Shown: positions 8,602 through 17,314 of the stretch, in pieces
How the letters are laid out: the number at the start of each line of letters is the position of its first letter
How positions within the stretch are numbered: position 1 is the first letter of the stretch
Assembly: GCA_964383845.1 (NCBI GenBank)
Contig: CAYLIF010000008.1
Location: forward strand, 1 to 52,925
DNA: 52,925 nt
Direction: 5' to 3'
From: JAAZGD01 sp964383845
GTDB taxonomy: Bacteria; Bacillota; Clostridia; Peptostreptococcales; Anaerovoracaceae
Program-made: the position numbers and the translations under genes
Notes under the pieces: model-generated
Database searches by the model: none
Seen by the model: the letters and a program-made list of their open reading frames with translations, nothing else
Told to the model about the DNA's origin: nothing

Positions 8602-8907
8602 ATGAAAAAAATCATGGCTTTTTATATGGCAATGTTTTTCAAACTTTTGATAATAGGAATTTTTATAGCAGTTATAGTGTTTATAGTAAATAACAGAAAC
8701 AATAACTCAAATCAGAGAAATAGGAGCTATAGAAAGTTAACAAGAAGTCGAAATGATCGTTATATCGCTGGAGTTTGCGGTGGTATCGCTGAATATTTTG
8801 GCTGGAATGCTTCACTTGTTAGAGTCGGCTTCGTTCTTTTTGGAGGCTTTGGCATGGCATTACCCTATATTATTCTAGCCCTTATTCTGCCTGTGTCTAG
8901 AGTCTAG
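8602..8907 (+). CDS. PspC domain membrane protein
   Basis: A 101-residue protein with an N-terminal membrane helix (residues 8-30), a basic Asn/Arg-rich linker, and a C-terminal PspC domain (about 48-101) showing the hallmark RYIAGVCGGIAEYFGW followed by VRVGFVLFGG and a second helix ending LALILPVSR. PspC domains take part in envelope-stress sensing and membrane anchoring in phage-shock-type systems. No PspA or LiaF homologue is next to it. It is the last gene of the three-gene envelope operon, seven bases after the permease, and is followed by a terminator at 8977. Confidence 0.85.
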   Translation: MKKIMAFYMAMFFKLLIIGIFIAVIVFIVNNRNNNSNQRNRSYRKLTRSRNDRYIAGVCGGIAEYFGWNASLVRVGFVLFGGFGMALPYIILALILPVSRV

Positions 8908-8976
8908 AAAAAATAAAACAGGGCACATATAATTTAAAATGTAATTTAAGAAGAGTAATTTGTTTATCTACAAGCT

Positions 8977-9008
8977 GACAAGTCTTTACAATATAGGCTT
9001 GTCTTTTT
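8977..9008 (+). terminator. rho-independent terminator after the PspC operon
   Basis: GACAAGTC (8977-8984) pairs with GGCTTGTC (8996-9003, one G-T pair) around an 11-base loop, followed by TTTTT. It closes the operon that starts at 6963. The rest of the 203-base gap holds only AT-rich sequence and the next promoter. Confidence 0.8.
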
Positions 9009-9067
9009 AAATATATCAAAGTATATGTAAGCATTTTCTTTAAGCCTGTGGTTTTGCTTGTTCTCTA

Positions 9068-9076
9068 TGGTATAAT
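9068..9076 (+). promoter_or_regulatory. extended -10 promoter of the FAD oxidoreductase operon
   Basis: TGG followed by TATAAT (9071-9076), an extended -10. There is no good -35 at 16-18 bp (GTGGTT at 17 bp). The predicted start near 9083 gives a leader of under 30 bases. Confidence 0.5.
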
Positions 9077-9110
9077 ATTTCTATATATAAAATAATGAAA
9101 AGAGAAAATT

Positions 9111-10298
9111 ATGGATCAAGTTTGTGTATTAGGTGGAGGCGCCTCAGGTATGGCTACGGCCATAACTATAGCTCAGAATTATCCGGATATACCTGTAATG
9201 ATATTAGAGAAAAACTCCCAATTGGGGAAAAAACTTTTAGCCACAGGCAATGGAAGATGTAACATAACAAATTCCACTATACCGGGAGTTGAAAAGATTA
9301 TAGATTTCCTGAATACCATAGGAATCTTTACACGAGAAGAAGATGATGGAAGGATTTACCCTTTTTCTGGTAAAGCCGAAGATGTAGTAAGTCTTCTTAG
9401 AGATACCTTAATTGCTTTTCGAGTAAAGGTAGTGACAGACTTTTTAGTTGAAAAAGTTGAGAGCCATGATTCGGGGTTTTTGATTCGTGGAACAAAAAAC
9501 AGAAAAGCTCAAGAAGTTAATTGTTCAAAGTTGGTATTAGCCTTAGGGGGGAAATCTGCTCCTCAATTTGGAACCATAGGAGAAGGTTATAATATTGCAA
9601 GAGACTTAGGCTTGTCTGTAACAAAAATATTCCCTGGATTGACTTGGATTGAAGTTCCTAAAGGATTAGTTGATATCCATGGTGTTAGAGTTAAAGGGCA
9701 GGCTAAACTTTATAGAAAAAACCAATTGATAGCTGAAGAAAAAGGCGAAATACAATTCACAAAAACAGGTATTTCTGGTATTTCTGTATTCAATCTCAGC
9801 TCTCAAGTTATTTTAGATAAAGATTGTTCCTTCAGAGATTATAAAATTTCCATTGACTTAATGACGGATTACTCTGTTAATGAGATTCAAACATTGTTGG
9901 AAGAAAGAAGTCAATATTATGGGATGACAATAGGGAATCTTCTTCGTTCAATTCTCCCTTCACCCTTAGAAAAAGAAGTATTAAATCGAGGAGGAATTGC
10001 TTTAGAAGCCATTGAAAATCCAGCTGATACTTTGACCATACCAACATTATCCATAATTTCTAAAAACGTAAAAAGCTTACACTTTGATATCAAAGGCATA
10101 GGGGGTTGGAAAGATGCCCAAATAACTATGGGCGGTGTATCCTTAAGTGAGATAAACCCAAATACATGGGAGTCCAACTCAATTCCAGGACTCTATATAG
10201 TAGGGGAACTATTAGACCAACAAGGACCTTGTGGTGGATATAATTTGCATAATGCTTGGAAGACAGGGATTGAGGCTGGAAAAGCCCTGGGAAAATAG
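9111..10298 (+). CDS. HI0933/YhiN/BaiN family flavoprotein oxidoreductase
   Basis: FAD-dependent oxidoreductase of 395 residues, the normal length for the HI0933-like family. The N-terminal dinucleotide fold is VLGGGASGMATAITIAQ (residues 6-22), followed by the family signature LGKKLLATGNGRCNITN (about 43-59). A second FAD contact, ALGGKSAPQFGTIGEGY, is near residue 145, and the C-terminus carries the FAD-binding GLYIVGELLDQQGPCGGYN. A clostridial member, BaiN, was proposed to act on bile-acid intermediates, but most members are uncharacterised, so the substrate is unknown. It is the first gene of a likely operon with a second FAD protein and cobO; the weak ribosome site is AGAGAAA. Confidence 0.85.
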   Translation: MDQVCVLGGGASGMATAITIAQNYPDIPVMILEKNSQLGKKLLATGNGRCNITNSTIPGVEKIIDFLNTIGIFTREEDDGRIYPFSGKAEDVVSLLRDTLIAFRVKVVTDFLVEKVESHDSGFLIRGTKNRKAQEVNCSKLVLALGGKSAPQFGTIGEGYNIARDLGLSVTKIFPGLTWIEVPKGLVDIHGVRVKGQAKLYRKNQLIAEEKGEIQFTKTGISGISVFNLSSQVILDKDCSFRDYKISIDLMTDYSVNEIQTLLEERSQYYGMTIGNLLRSILPSPLEKEVLNRGGIALEAIENPADTLTIPTLSIISKNVKSLHFDIKGIGGWKDAQITMGGVSLSEINPNTWESNSIPGLYIVGELLDQQGPCGGYNLHNAWKTGIEAGKALGK

Positions 10299-10310
10299 AA
10301 AAGAGAATAT

Positions 10311-11867
10311 ATGTATCGAATTCATGAAATTAAATTAACTTTAAACGAAGACATATCAGTGATTCCAGATAAAATAATAAGACGAATGGGAAAAGCAGGC
10401 GGCGACTTTGTTATTTCTCATTGGAAAATCCGAAAAGAATCTATAGATGCAAGGGATAAGGGGGAAATTCTCAGAGTCTATACAGTAGATTTTGATGGAG
10501 AAGGCTCCACCAAAGCATCTGCTTTAAAAGGTATTGAAGAAATAACCCCAAAAGTAATGGCATCTTTAGAGATGGGAAATAAACCTCTCAATAACCCACC
10601 AGTTATTATTGGCTTTGGCCCTTGTGGCTTGTTTGCTGCACTTACATTAGCAGAAATGGGCTATAATCCTGTGGTATATGAACGTGGTGCTTCAATGGAA
10701 CAAAGGATAAAAGATGTAAAAGACTTTTGGGAAAATGGAGTACTAAAAGAAGAATCCAATGTCCCTTTTGGAGAAGGAGGAGCTGGCACATTTTCTGACG
10801 GAAAACTTACTTCAGGTATAAAAGATATTCGGATTCAAAAGGTCTTAGAAGAGTTTGTTGACGCCGGAGGTGGAGAAGACCTTCTTTACAAACAAAAACC
10901 ACATATTGGAACGGATGTACTTCGTTCTGTAGTTGTTCGTCTACGTGAAAAAATAATTGCTCTAGGAGGAAAAATATATTTTGATTCTCAAGTAACAGAC
11001 ATATTCCTTGAAGATGACAGAATTACTGGGGTTGAAATCAATGGACTTGAACGAGTAGATGCCCATGTGATAATCTTAGCTATGGGCCATAGTGCCCGGG
11101 ATACCCAAAAGGTTTTATTTGAAAAAGGTTTAAAGATGGAACAAAAACCCTTTTCAATGGGTCTTCGAATAGAGCATCCTCAAGATTTGATTAATAAAAG
11201 CCAGTATGGTGTGGCAGCAATGAACAAGTTAGGTCCTGCAGAATACAAGTTGTCACACAAGTGCCAGAATGGCCGGGGTGTTTACACCTTTTGTATGTGC
11301 CCTGGAGGTTATGTTATATGTGCATCTTCCCATAAAGAGGGTTTAGTTACAAATGGCATGAGCCACAGAGATAGAAGTTCAGGAAAAGCTAACAGCGGTA
11401 TCCTAGTGGATGTGCGTCCAGAGGACTACCCTTCCGACTCTCCTTTAGCCGGCGTTGAACTCCAAAAAGAAGTAGAAGAAAAAGCATATAAGGCAGCAGG
11501 TAACTCTTATAAATTACTTAAATGTACTTACAAAGAACTAAAAGAGGGGAAGGGGCAAGGCGCTATAATAGCAGAGTGTCTACCAAAATTTGTTGTAGAC
11601 AGTATATTAGAAGCCATGCCCAACTTTGGGAGGAAGATAAGAGATTTTGATCAGGATAATACTGTTTTTTATGGAGTAGAAACTAGGAGTTCATCTCCAG
11701 TTCGGTTATCGAGAAATGGTGAATATGAAAGCAGCATAAGAGGTCTTTACCCAGGAGGTGAAGGGGCGGGTTATGCTGGAGGAATCATGTCAGCATCTAT
11801 TGATGGGATAAGAATAGGAGAGAAAATAATAGAAACTTATCAAAGGAGGGTCGCCAATGTTGAATAA
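10311..11867 (+). CDS. FAD-dependent dehydrogenase of the COG2509 type
   Basis: A 518-residue flavoprotein. Residues 1-85 form an N-terminal domain rich in beta structure (IHEIKLTLNEDI...); the Rossmann FAD motif follows at about 97-117 (VIIGFGPCGLFAALTLAEMG), ending in VYERG. Further motifs are FGEGGAGTFSDGKL, the NAD/FAD contact VIILAMGHSARDT, FCMCPGGYVICASS and the C-terminal GLYPGGEGAGYAGGI typical of these dehydrogenases. Cysteines in the FCMCPGG segment are notable. The physiological substrate of this widespread family is unknown. It starts 12 bases after the previous flavoprotein and overlaps cobO by 11 bases, so the three are translated from one message. Confidence 0.85.
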   Translation: MYRIHEIKLTLNEDISVIPDKIIRRMGKAGGDFVISHWKIRKESIDARDKGEILRVYTVDFDGEGSTKASALKGIEEITPKVMASLEMGNKPLNNPPVIIGFGPCGLFAALTLAEMGYNPVVYERGASMEQRIKDVKDFWENGVLKEESNVPFGEGGAGTFSDGKLTSGIKDIRIQKVLEEFVDAGGGEDLLYKQKPHIGTDVLRSVVVRLREKIIALGGKIYFDSQVTDIFLEDDRITGVEINGLERVDAHVIILAMGHSARDTQKVLFEKGLKMEQKPFSMGLRIEHPQDLINKSQYGVAAMNKLGPAEYKLSHKCQNGRGVYTFCMCPGGYVICASSHKEGLVTNGMSHRDRSSGKANSGILVDVRPEDYPSDSPLAGVELQKEVEEKAYKAAGNSYKLLKCTYKELKEGKGQGAIIAECLPKFVVDSILEAMPNFGRKIRDFDQDNTVFYGVETRSSSPVRLSRNGEYESSIRGLYPGGEGAGYAGGIMSASIDGIRIGEKIIETYQRRVANVE

Positions 11868-12375
11868 AGGCTATATACAGGTTTACACAGGTAATGGCAA
11901 AGGAAAAACAACAGCAGCTTTAGGGATAGCATTGAGAGCTATTTGTGCTGGCAATAAAGTGTTTATGGGCCAGTTTATGAAAGGCCAAGATTATAGCGAA
12001 TTAAAGGCGCCAGACTTTATTCCTACTTTGAAAATCGAACAATTTGGAGACCCGGAATTCTTAAAAGGTGAGCCTACACCAAAAGATTATGAGAATGCCA
12101 AGAAGGGACTAAACACAATTAAAGAAGCAATTGTCAGTGGGAATTATGATATGGTGATTCTTGATGAAATCAATACCACTTTATTCTTTAAACTAATTGA
12201 ACTTGAAGATGTTTTAGAAATCTTAGCATTAAAACCAGAAAACATGGAATTAGTCTTAACGGGTCGATATGCTCCCGAAGAAATAATTGAGGTCGCCGAT
12301 CTTGTAACAGAAATGAAAGAAATCAAACACTATTATACGAAAGGTGTAATGGCTCGTAGGGGTATTGAAAGCTAA
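11857..12375 (+). CDS. cobO: cob(I)alamin/cob(I)yrinic acid a,c-diamide adenosyltransferase
   Basis: Transfers the 5'-deoxyadenosyl group from ATP to reduced corrinoids, giving adenosylcobalamin-type cofactors. The 172-residue protein has the P-loop YTGNGKGKTTAALGIALRA at 10-28, then FMKGQDYSEL, and a Walker-B-like MVILDEINTTLFF near residues 106-118, followed by LVLTGRYAPEEII, all characteristic of the CobA/CobO/BtuR family. The ATG at 11857 lies inside the end of the upstream gene and is preceded by AAAGGAGGG. No cobalamin riboswitch is possible directly upstream because the gene overlaps its neighbour. No other corrin genes are nearby, so it probably acts in salvage or serves a pathway encoded elsewhere. 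Confidence 0.93.
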   Translation: MLNKGYIQVYTGNGKGKTTAALGIALRAICAGNKVFMGQFMKGQDYSELKAPDFIPTLKIEQFGDPEFLKGEPTPKDYENAKKGLNTIKEAIVSGNYDMVILDEINTTLFFKLIELEDVLEILALKPENMELVLTGRYAPEEIIEVADLVTEMKEIKHYYTKGVMARRGIES

Positions 12376-12410
12376 AAATAAATTGTAAAGAAAAATGGAG
12401 AATTGTATTC

Positions 12411-13976
12411 ATGAAAAAATTGATCGTATTAATTGTGGCGTTAACCATGATTTTTGGAAGTTTTGGACTTGCATGGGGAGAAGAGACAGAGAATATCAGT
12501 GAACATTACAACTTGATGCCCTCGGTAAATGGTGATTTATTTACCAATTATGTTGATGGGTACACCATTCTTGTTGATCAAGGAATGACTGTGGATATGA
12601 GTAAAAATAAAGTTGGAGCCTTTTTAAAGTCTCAGAATAAAACAATTGAAATATACAAAGAAAATAGGGCTTCAAGCTTCGAAAGTTATAACAGATACTC
12701 TAATGGTTTTTTGAAAAACACCTTCGACCATAGATTAATGAAGAAGGAGACACAGAAAATAGGGGCATACACAGTTTTCGTAACAGCTTGGCAGAGAGCG
12801 AAACTTGCTAGAGTCGAAATGGATAAAAATTACTATGTAGTATTAGATTTTAAAGCGGGTTCAGATATCTTTACAATTGTAATTAAAACAGATCAACCTA
12901 TAGAAAATCTAGGTGGGTATCATAGCCTTATAGAAAGTTTCTCTCCTTTTGCTGCCTATATTCAGGGCAAGAATTATCAGACTAAGGAAGTAAACCCAGA
13001 TCTTCGGGGGTGGAATGATGAAACCCGATTTTTCTATGAAAAAATCTTCGATTCTGAAGAGGGGTTATCCTGGGGTCTTTATGAACCTAATACAAACTAT
13101 AATAACGGCACTGAGTATTATGATTACAATCACATAAAGTGGTATGAAGAACAGTTTGATTACAATTTTGAAGTCATAGTTAATTACTCGGAATTTTCAA
13201 ACACCACTAAACATCCAAATTTAGAGAAACGCTTAAGTCAAGCATGGGACAATGGTAAAGTCCTAGAGTTAACTTTGCAAACAAACAATTCCACCCAAGG
13301 GAATATGGTATATAAAGTACTTCAGGGTGAATATGATTCGTTTATAAACAATTATGCCAAAACTATTGCAGATTTTGGGCATCCCGTATTATTTAGATTA
13401 GCTAATGAAATGAATGGAGATTGGTGTCCATATTCTGGGTATAATACATCAAGAGATGCTGAGGTATTTATAGATTTTTACAAATACATCTATAATGTTT
13501 TTAAAGCCCAAGAGGCAGATAATGTGATTTGGGTATGGAACCCTAACGACAAATCATTTCCAGATTTCAAATGGAACGATGCTTATAACTATTATCCAGG
13601 AGATGAGTATGTGGATGTTGTTGGAATGACAGCTTACAATACAGGCACATATTATAGTAGGGTAGGAGAAAGATGGATGACTTTTCAAGAACTCTACCAA
13701 AAAACCTATAATGAATATAGTGGACATTTTGGACAGCCTCTTATGATAACGGAATTCGCATCCGCTAGTATGGGTGGGAATAAAAGCCAGTGGATACAGG
13801 ATATGTTTGATCAAATTCCAACTTATAGTAAAATCAAACTAGCTATATGGTGGGATGGTTGCGATTACGACGGTAAAGATATTGCTAGGAATTATACCAT
13901 TGATGAGAATCAGGAAGTCTTTAATAAATTTATCGACTTCTTTAATCCCCCTTGGTATATAAACGCTTTTGCATAA
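12411..13976 (+). CDS. secreted glycoside hydrolase, GH26-like (beta-mannanase type)
   Basis: A 521-residue exported protein with a signal peptide (residues 1-24, KKLIVLIVALTMIFGSFG then AWGEE). Residues 30-180 form an N-terminal domain I cannot assign. Residues 195-515 resemble a GH26 TIM barrel: E333 in RLANEMNGDW is the likely acid/base and E448 in LMITEFAS the likely nucleophile, 115 residues apart, close to GH26 spacing; VIWVWNPND and VDVVGMTAYNTG lie between, and the end has AIWWDGCDYDG. GH26 enzymes cut beta-1,4-mannans or related glucans; substrate not provable here. It has no sortase or SLH anchor, so it is probably released. The ATG has TGGAG 10 bases upstream. Its position between cobO and gpmI looks like an insertion into housekeeping genes. 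Confidence 0.8.
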   Translation: MKKLIVLIVALTMIFGSFGLAWGEETENISEHYNLMPSVNGDLFTNYVDGYTILVDQGMTVDMSKNKVGAFLKSQNKTIEIYKENRASSFESYNRYSNGFLKNTFDHRLMKKETQKIGAYTVFVTAWQRAKLARVEMDKNYYVVLDFKAGSDIFTIVIKTDQPIENLGGYHSLIESFSPFAAYIQGKNYQTKEVNPDLRGWNDETRFFYEKIFDSEEGLSWGLYEPNTNYNNGTEYYDYNHIKWYEEQFDYNFEVIVNYSEFSNTTKHPNLEKRLSQAWDNGKVLELTLQTNNSTQGNMVYKVLQGEYDSFINNYAKTIADFGHPVLFRLANEMNGDWCPYSGYNTSRDAEVFIDFYKYIYNVFKAQEADNVIWVWNPNDKSFPDFKWNDAYNYYPGDEYVDVVGMTAYNTGTYYSRVGERWMTFQELYQKTYNEYSGHFGQPLMITEFASASMGGNKSQWIQDMFDQIPTYSKIKLAIWWDGCDYDGKDIARNYTIDENQEVFNKFIDFFNPPWYINAFA

Positions 13977-14009
13977 TTATAAAACGAGAACACGGGAAGG
14001 GAGGACAGA

Positions 14010-15530
14010 ATGAAAAAACCAGTAATGTTAATGATCTTGGACGGTTTTGGTTTGAGCGAAAGAATTGAAGGAAATGCCATTGCCCAAGCTCAGGCCCCAG
14101 AGCTAAAAGAGATGATGGTTCAGTATCCCCATGGATCTTTGTCTGCATCTGGCTTAGATGTTGGATTGCCAGAAGGACAAATGGGAAATTCCGAAGTGGG
14201 GCATTTAAATATTGGCGCGGGAAGAGTGGTATATCAAGACTTAACTAAAATTACAAAAATGATTGAAGAAGGTAGCTTCTTTAGAAATCCCGTGTTTTTA
14301 AAAGCTATGAAAAACGCAAAAGAAAAGCAGTCAACCTTGCATTTATTTGGCCTTGTTTCTAATGGTGGCGTACATAGCCATCTAGATCATCTTAAAGCAT
14401 TAATAAAAATGGCAAAGCAAGAGGGTGTAAAAGATGTTGCAGTTGCTTGTTTTTTAGATGGGAGAGATGTTCCACCTAGGTCTGCAAAAATATTTTTAGA
14501 TTCTCTACAGCAAACAATGGATCAAGAATCTTTAGGCCGAATTAATTTCATCGCAGGTCGTTATTATGCCATGGATCGAGATAAAAGATGGGAACGTTTA
14601 GAGAAAGCGTATAATGCCTTAACCCTTGGAGAAGGAATAAGAGTTGAATCATATTCAGAAGCCATAGAAAAAGCCTATGAAAGAGGTGAGGATGATGAAT
14701 TCATACTCCCCACTTTAATAGGAAACTTATCCTTAGTTTCAGAGGGTGATTCCGTTATTTTTTTCAACTTCCGTCCCGATAGAGCCAGACAATTGACTCG
14801 AAGCTTTGTAGATCCTAGTTTTCATGGATTTTTCCGTAAGAAGGTTATAGAAGACATAACCTTTGTATGTATGACTCAATACGATGCTACCTTGCCTAAG
14901 GTTATGGTTGCATATCCACCAGAAATATTACTCAACACTTTGGGAGAATATTTATCGGCTAATGGAAAAACTCAATTAAGAATTGCTGAAACAGAAAAAT
15001 ATGCTCATGTTACATTCTTTTTTAATGGTGGTGTAGAGATCCCCAATCCTGGAGAAGATAGGGTATTAATCCCATCTCCACAAGTAGCAACTTATGATTT
15101 ACAACCTGAAATGAGTGCATTTTTGCTACGGGATAGAGTTTTAGATGAGCTTAATGAAGAATATTATGATTTAATAGTATTAAATTACGCCAACGCTGAT
15201 ATGGTTGGACATACTGGTAAGATGGAAGCTACAATAAAAGCCATCGAAACTTTGAATTTGTGTGTTCTGCCGGTGGTGGAAAAAGTGTTGGAAATGGGTG
15301 GCGAAGTTCTTGTGGTTGCTGACCATGGTAATGCAGAGAGGATGTTGGATGAAGAGGGGCGTATTGTAACAGCCCATTCGACTAACCCAGTTCCTTTGAT
15401 TTATGTTACAAATACTCCAAGAGAGTTGAGAGTCGGAGGCAAACTATCCGACTTAGCCCCTACCTTATTGGAGATGATGGGACTAGCAAAGCCTGTAGAA
15501 ATGACAGGCATCAGCCTTTTTAAAGAATAA
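14010..15530 (+). CDS. gpmI: 2,3-bisphosphoglycerate-independent phosphoglycerate mutase
   Basis: Interconverts 3- and 2-phosphoglycerate in glycolysis through a phosphoserine intermediate, using two Mn2+ ions. The 506-residue protein has the alkaline-phosphatase-type fold: metal ligand D11 in MILDGFG, the phosphorylated serine S61 in GQMGNSEVGHLNIGAGR, FLDGRDVPPRS near 148, the substrate segment FNFRPDRARQ, and the C-terminal metal site VVADHGNAERM, followed by TAHSTNPVPL. Length matches the family (about 510). GGGAGGA lies just upstream of the ATG. It is followed 17 bases later by the flippase gene. Genes for GAPDH, Pgk, TpiA and Eno, often neighbours, are not seen. Confidence 0.97.
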   Translation: MKKPVMLMILDGFGLSERIEGNAIAQAQAPELKEMMVQYPHGSLSASGLDVGLPEGQMGNSEVGHLNIGAGRVVYQDLTKITKMIEEGSFFRNPVFLKAMKNAKEKQSTLHLFGLVSNGGVHSHLDHLKALIKMAKQEGVKDVAVACFLDGRDVPPRSAKIFLDSLQQTMDQESLGRINFIAGRYYAMDRDKRWERLEKAYNALTLGEGIRVESYSEAIEKAYERGEDDEFILPTLIGNLSLVSEGDSVIFFNFRPDRARQLTRSFVDPSFHGFFRKKVIEDITFVCMTQYDATLPKVMVAYPPEILLNTLGEYLSANGKTQLRIAETEKYAHVTFFFNGGVEIPNPGEDRVLIPSPQVATYDLQPEMSAFLLRDRVLDELNEEYYDLIVLNYANADMVGHTGKMEATIKAIETLNLCVLPVVEKVLEMGGEVLVVADHGNAERMLDEEGRIVTAHSTNPVPLIYVTNTPRELRVGGKLSDLAPTLLEMMGLAKPVEMTGISLFKE

Positions 15531-15547
15531 AGGAGAAGAAAGGCTTA

Positions 15548-17149
15548 ATGGAAAAAAAGACATTTTTGGTGGGTGCAGTGATTCTCGGAATTGCAGGATT
15601 AATGGTGCAAGTCTTAGGAGCTGTATTTAGAATTCCTTTAGCAAATATTATAGGTCCGGCCGGAATGGGTTATTACCAGACGGCTTATCCGCTATATGTT
15701 TTTTTATTGGTTTTTTCTACAAATGGGGCACCTGCTGCCATATCCAAAATGACATCTGAACGATTAGCAGTTGGTAAAATCAGAGATGCCCATAAAGTCT
15801 TCAAGCAGGCCTTTGTTCTTATGACAGGGCTGGGCTTTATTGCATTTTTAGCAGTATTTTTGGGAGCAGAATACATTGTGTCGGCCTTTGGAGATCCTGG
15901 AGCTGTCTTAGCAATGAAAGCCATTTCACCTGCTCTTCTTGTAGTACCAATTATGTCTGTTTATAGAGGATATTTTCAAGGAATGCAAAATATGGGACCA
16001 ACAGCAACATCCCAGCTTATAGAACAAGGAGTTCGTGTTGCCGTGGGCTTAAGTTTAGCTGTTTTATGGATGAAACATGGAATCGAAGAGGCCGCAGCAG
16101 GAGCAACAATAGGTACCTCTGTTGGTCCAGTGGCAGGGGTTCTTGTTTTGGTCTTAATTTATAATAAACGCCGTGGTAGGATACTGGCTTCTATGGAAGA
16201 AGATGTGAGTACATCTAGAGAATCGGGAAAAGATATCTTAAAATCTCTCTTATGGATTGCTGTTCCTATTACCGTAGGTGTTTCGATTCTACCTATTATA
16301 AACCTAGGAGATCTTTTCGTTTTAATGAACAGACTATCAGACTCTGGATTTACACTAGAGGAGGCAAATATACTTTATGGGCAATTGTCAGGAATGGTAG
16401 GACCAATTATTAATATTCCCATGGCTTTAGCTCTATCCATGGCCCTTGCATTAGTTCCTGCCATTGCTTCAGCAAAGGCTTCTACGGATTTGGCCCTTCT
16501 TAGTAGAAATATCCAACTTGGATTTCGAATGGCAATGATTGTAGGAGTTCCATGTAGCTTTGGTCTAATAATTCTTGCAAAGCCTATAATGACCCTTCTT
16601 TATCCATTAGAAATGGCAAGTGCCATTAATGCCTCAGGCAGCCTAGCATACCTAGCAATTGGCGTTATTTTTTTGTGTATTGCTCAAACCATGGCAGGGA
16701 CATTACAAGGGTTAGGTAAACCAGGTGTAGCAGTTGTTGGTCTTTCCATAGGCTTTCTTGTTAAGCTACTTGCAACTTATATCTTGGCCGGGATTCCTAG
16801 CCTAAACATGGAAGGCGCTGCAATAGCAAGCTCAATGGCATACGCAACTATTGGATTGTTTAATCTTTGGGCAGTAAAAAGAATTACTGGTATAGCGTTT
16901 GACCGTGTCCAATCAGTTTATAAACCACTATTATCCGGGGTGATTTTATTTATTACTGCAGGAATCGTTTATAGAATTTTTGATGGCCTTATAGGCAATT
17001 CTCTAGCGTGTATTACTGCGATTTTTGTAGCAGCATTAGTTTATGTTATAGTACTATTGCGAATCAAGGGAGTAACCGAAGAGGAGATTCGTAGATTTCC
17101 AAAAGGGGATAAACTTGCTTCCTTATTAATTAAAGTAAAATTAATTTAA
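15548..17149 (+). CDS. SpoVB/YtgP-type polysaccharide or lipid-linked flippase
   Basis: An integral membrane protein of 533 residues with about 14 helices, of the MOP superfamily. The start TFLVGAVILGIAGLMVQVLG, followed by RIPLANIIGPAGMGYYQTA, is the signature of the Bacillota SpoVB/YtgP group, which flips lipid-linked cell-wall precursors (lipid II in YtgP/MurJ; cortex precursors in SpoVB). MSVYRGYFQGMQNM and MAGTLQGLGKPG are further family marks. Sequence alone does not separate a vegetative from a sporulation role, so I give no symbol. The ATG is preceded by AAAGGAGAAGAAAGGC and the gene probably shares a transcript with gpmI. A terminator follows at 17178. Confidence 0.87.
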   Translation: MEKKTFLVGAVILGIAGLMVQVLGAVFRIPLANIIGPAGMGYYQTAYPLYVFLLVFSTNGAPAAISKMTSERLAVGKIRDAHKVFKQAFVLMTGLGFIAFLAVFLGAEYIVSAFGDPGAVLAMKAISPALLVVPIMSVYRGYFQGMQNMGPTATSQLIEQGVRVAVGLSLAVLWMKHGIEEAAAGATIGTSVGPVAGVLVLVLIYNKRRGRILASMEEDVSTSRESGKDILKSLLWIAVPITVGVSILPIINLGDLFVLMNRLSDSGFTLEEANILYGQLSGMVGPIINIPMALALSMALALVPAIASAKASTDLALLSRNIQLGFRMAMIVGVPCSFGLIILAKPIMTLLYPLEMASAINASGSLAYLAIGVIFLCIAQTMAGTLQGLGKPGVAVVGLSIGFLVKLLATYILAGIPSLNMEGAAIASSMAYATIGLFNLWAVKRITGIAFDRVQSVYKPLLSGVILFITAGIVYRIFDGLIGNSLACITAIFVAALVYVIVLLRIKGVTEEEIRRFPKGDKLASLLIKVKLI

Positions 17150-17177
17150 ACACTCATATTTACTAACCTTTTGCCGG

Positions 17178-17205
17178 AAGCGAGTACCTTAAGGTGTTCG
17201 CTTTT
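17178..17205 (+). terminator. rho-independent terminator after the flippase gene
   Basis: An 11-bp stem, AAGCGAGTACC (17178-17188) with GGTGTTCGCTT (17193-17203), two G-T pairs, TTAA loop, followed by a short T-run. Strong stem but weak U-tract. Confidence 0.75.
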
Positions 17206-17243
17206 AAAATATCCTACATACTAGGGAAACAAGGCTTTTTAAC

Positions 17244-17273
17244 TTGCGAAGCTTTCGCTATAAATGTTATAAT
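17244..17273 (+). promoter_or_regulatory. promoter of mgtE
   Basis: TTGCGA (17244-17249), an 18-bp spacer and TATAAT (17268-17273), with TGT just before the -10 (extended). The leader to the ATG at 17315 is only about 35 bases, leaving no room for an Mg2+-sensing M-box riboswitch. Confidence 0.65.
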
Positions 17274-17314
17274 TTAATGTCATACAATGGACTCTCAAAG
17301 AAAGGAGGTTGCCA

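Noticed and set aside
11800..11856. Cobalamin riboswitch before cobO
   Set aside because: cobO starts inside the preceding coding region; no leader is available.
17150..17314. M-box or other Mg2+ riboswitch before mgtE
   Set aside because: The mapped -10 leaves a leader of only about 35 bases, and the upstream hairpin is a terminator of the flippase gene.
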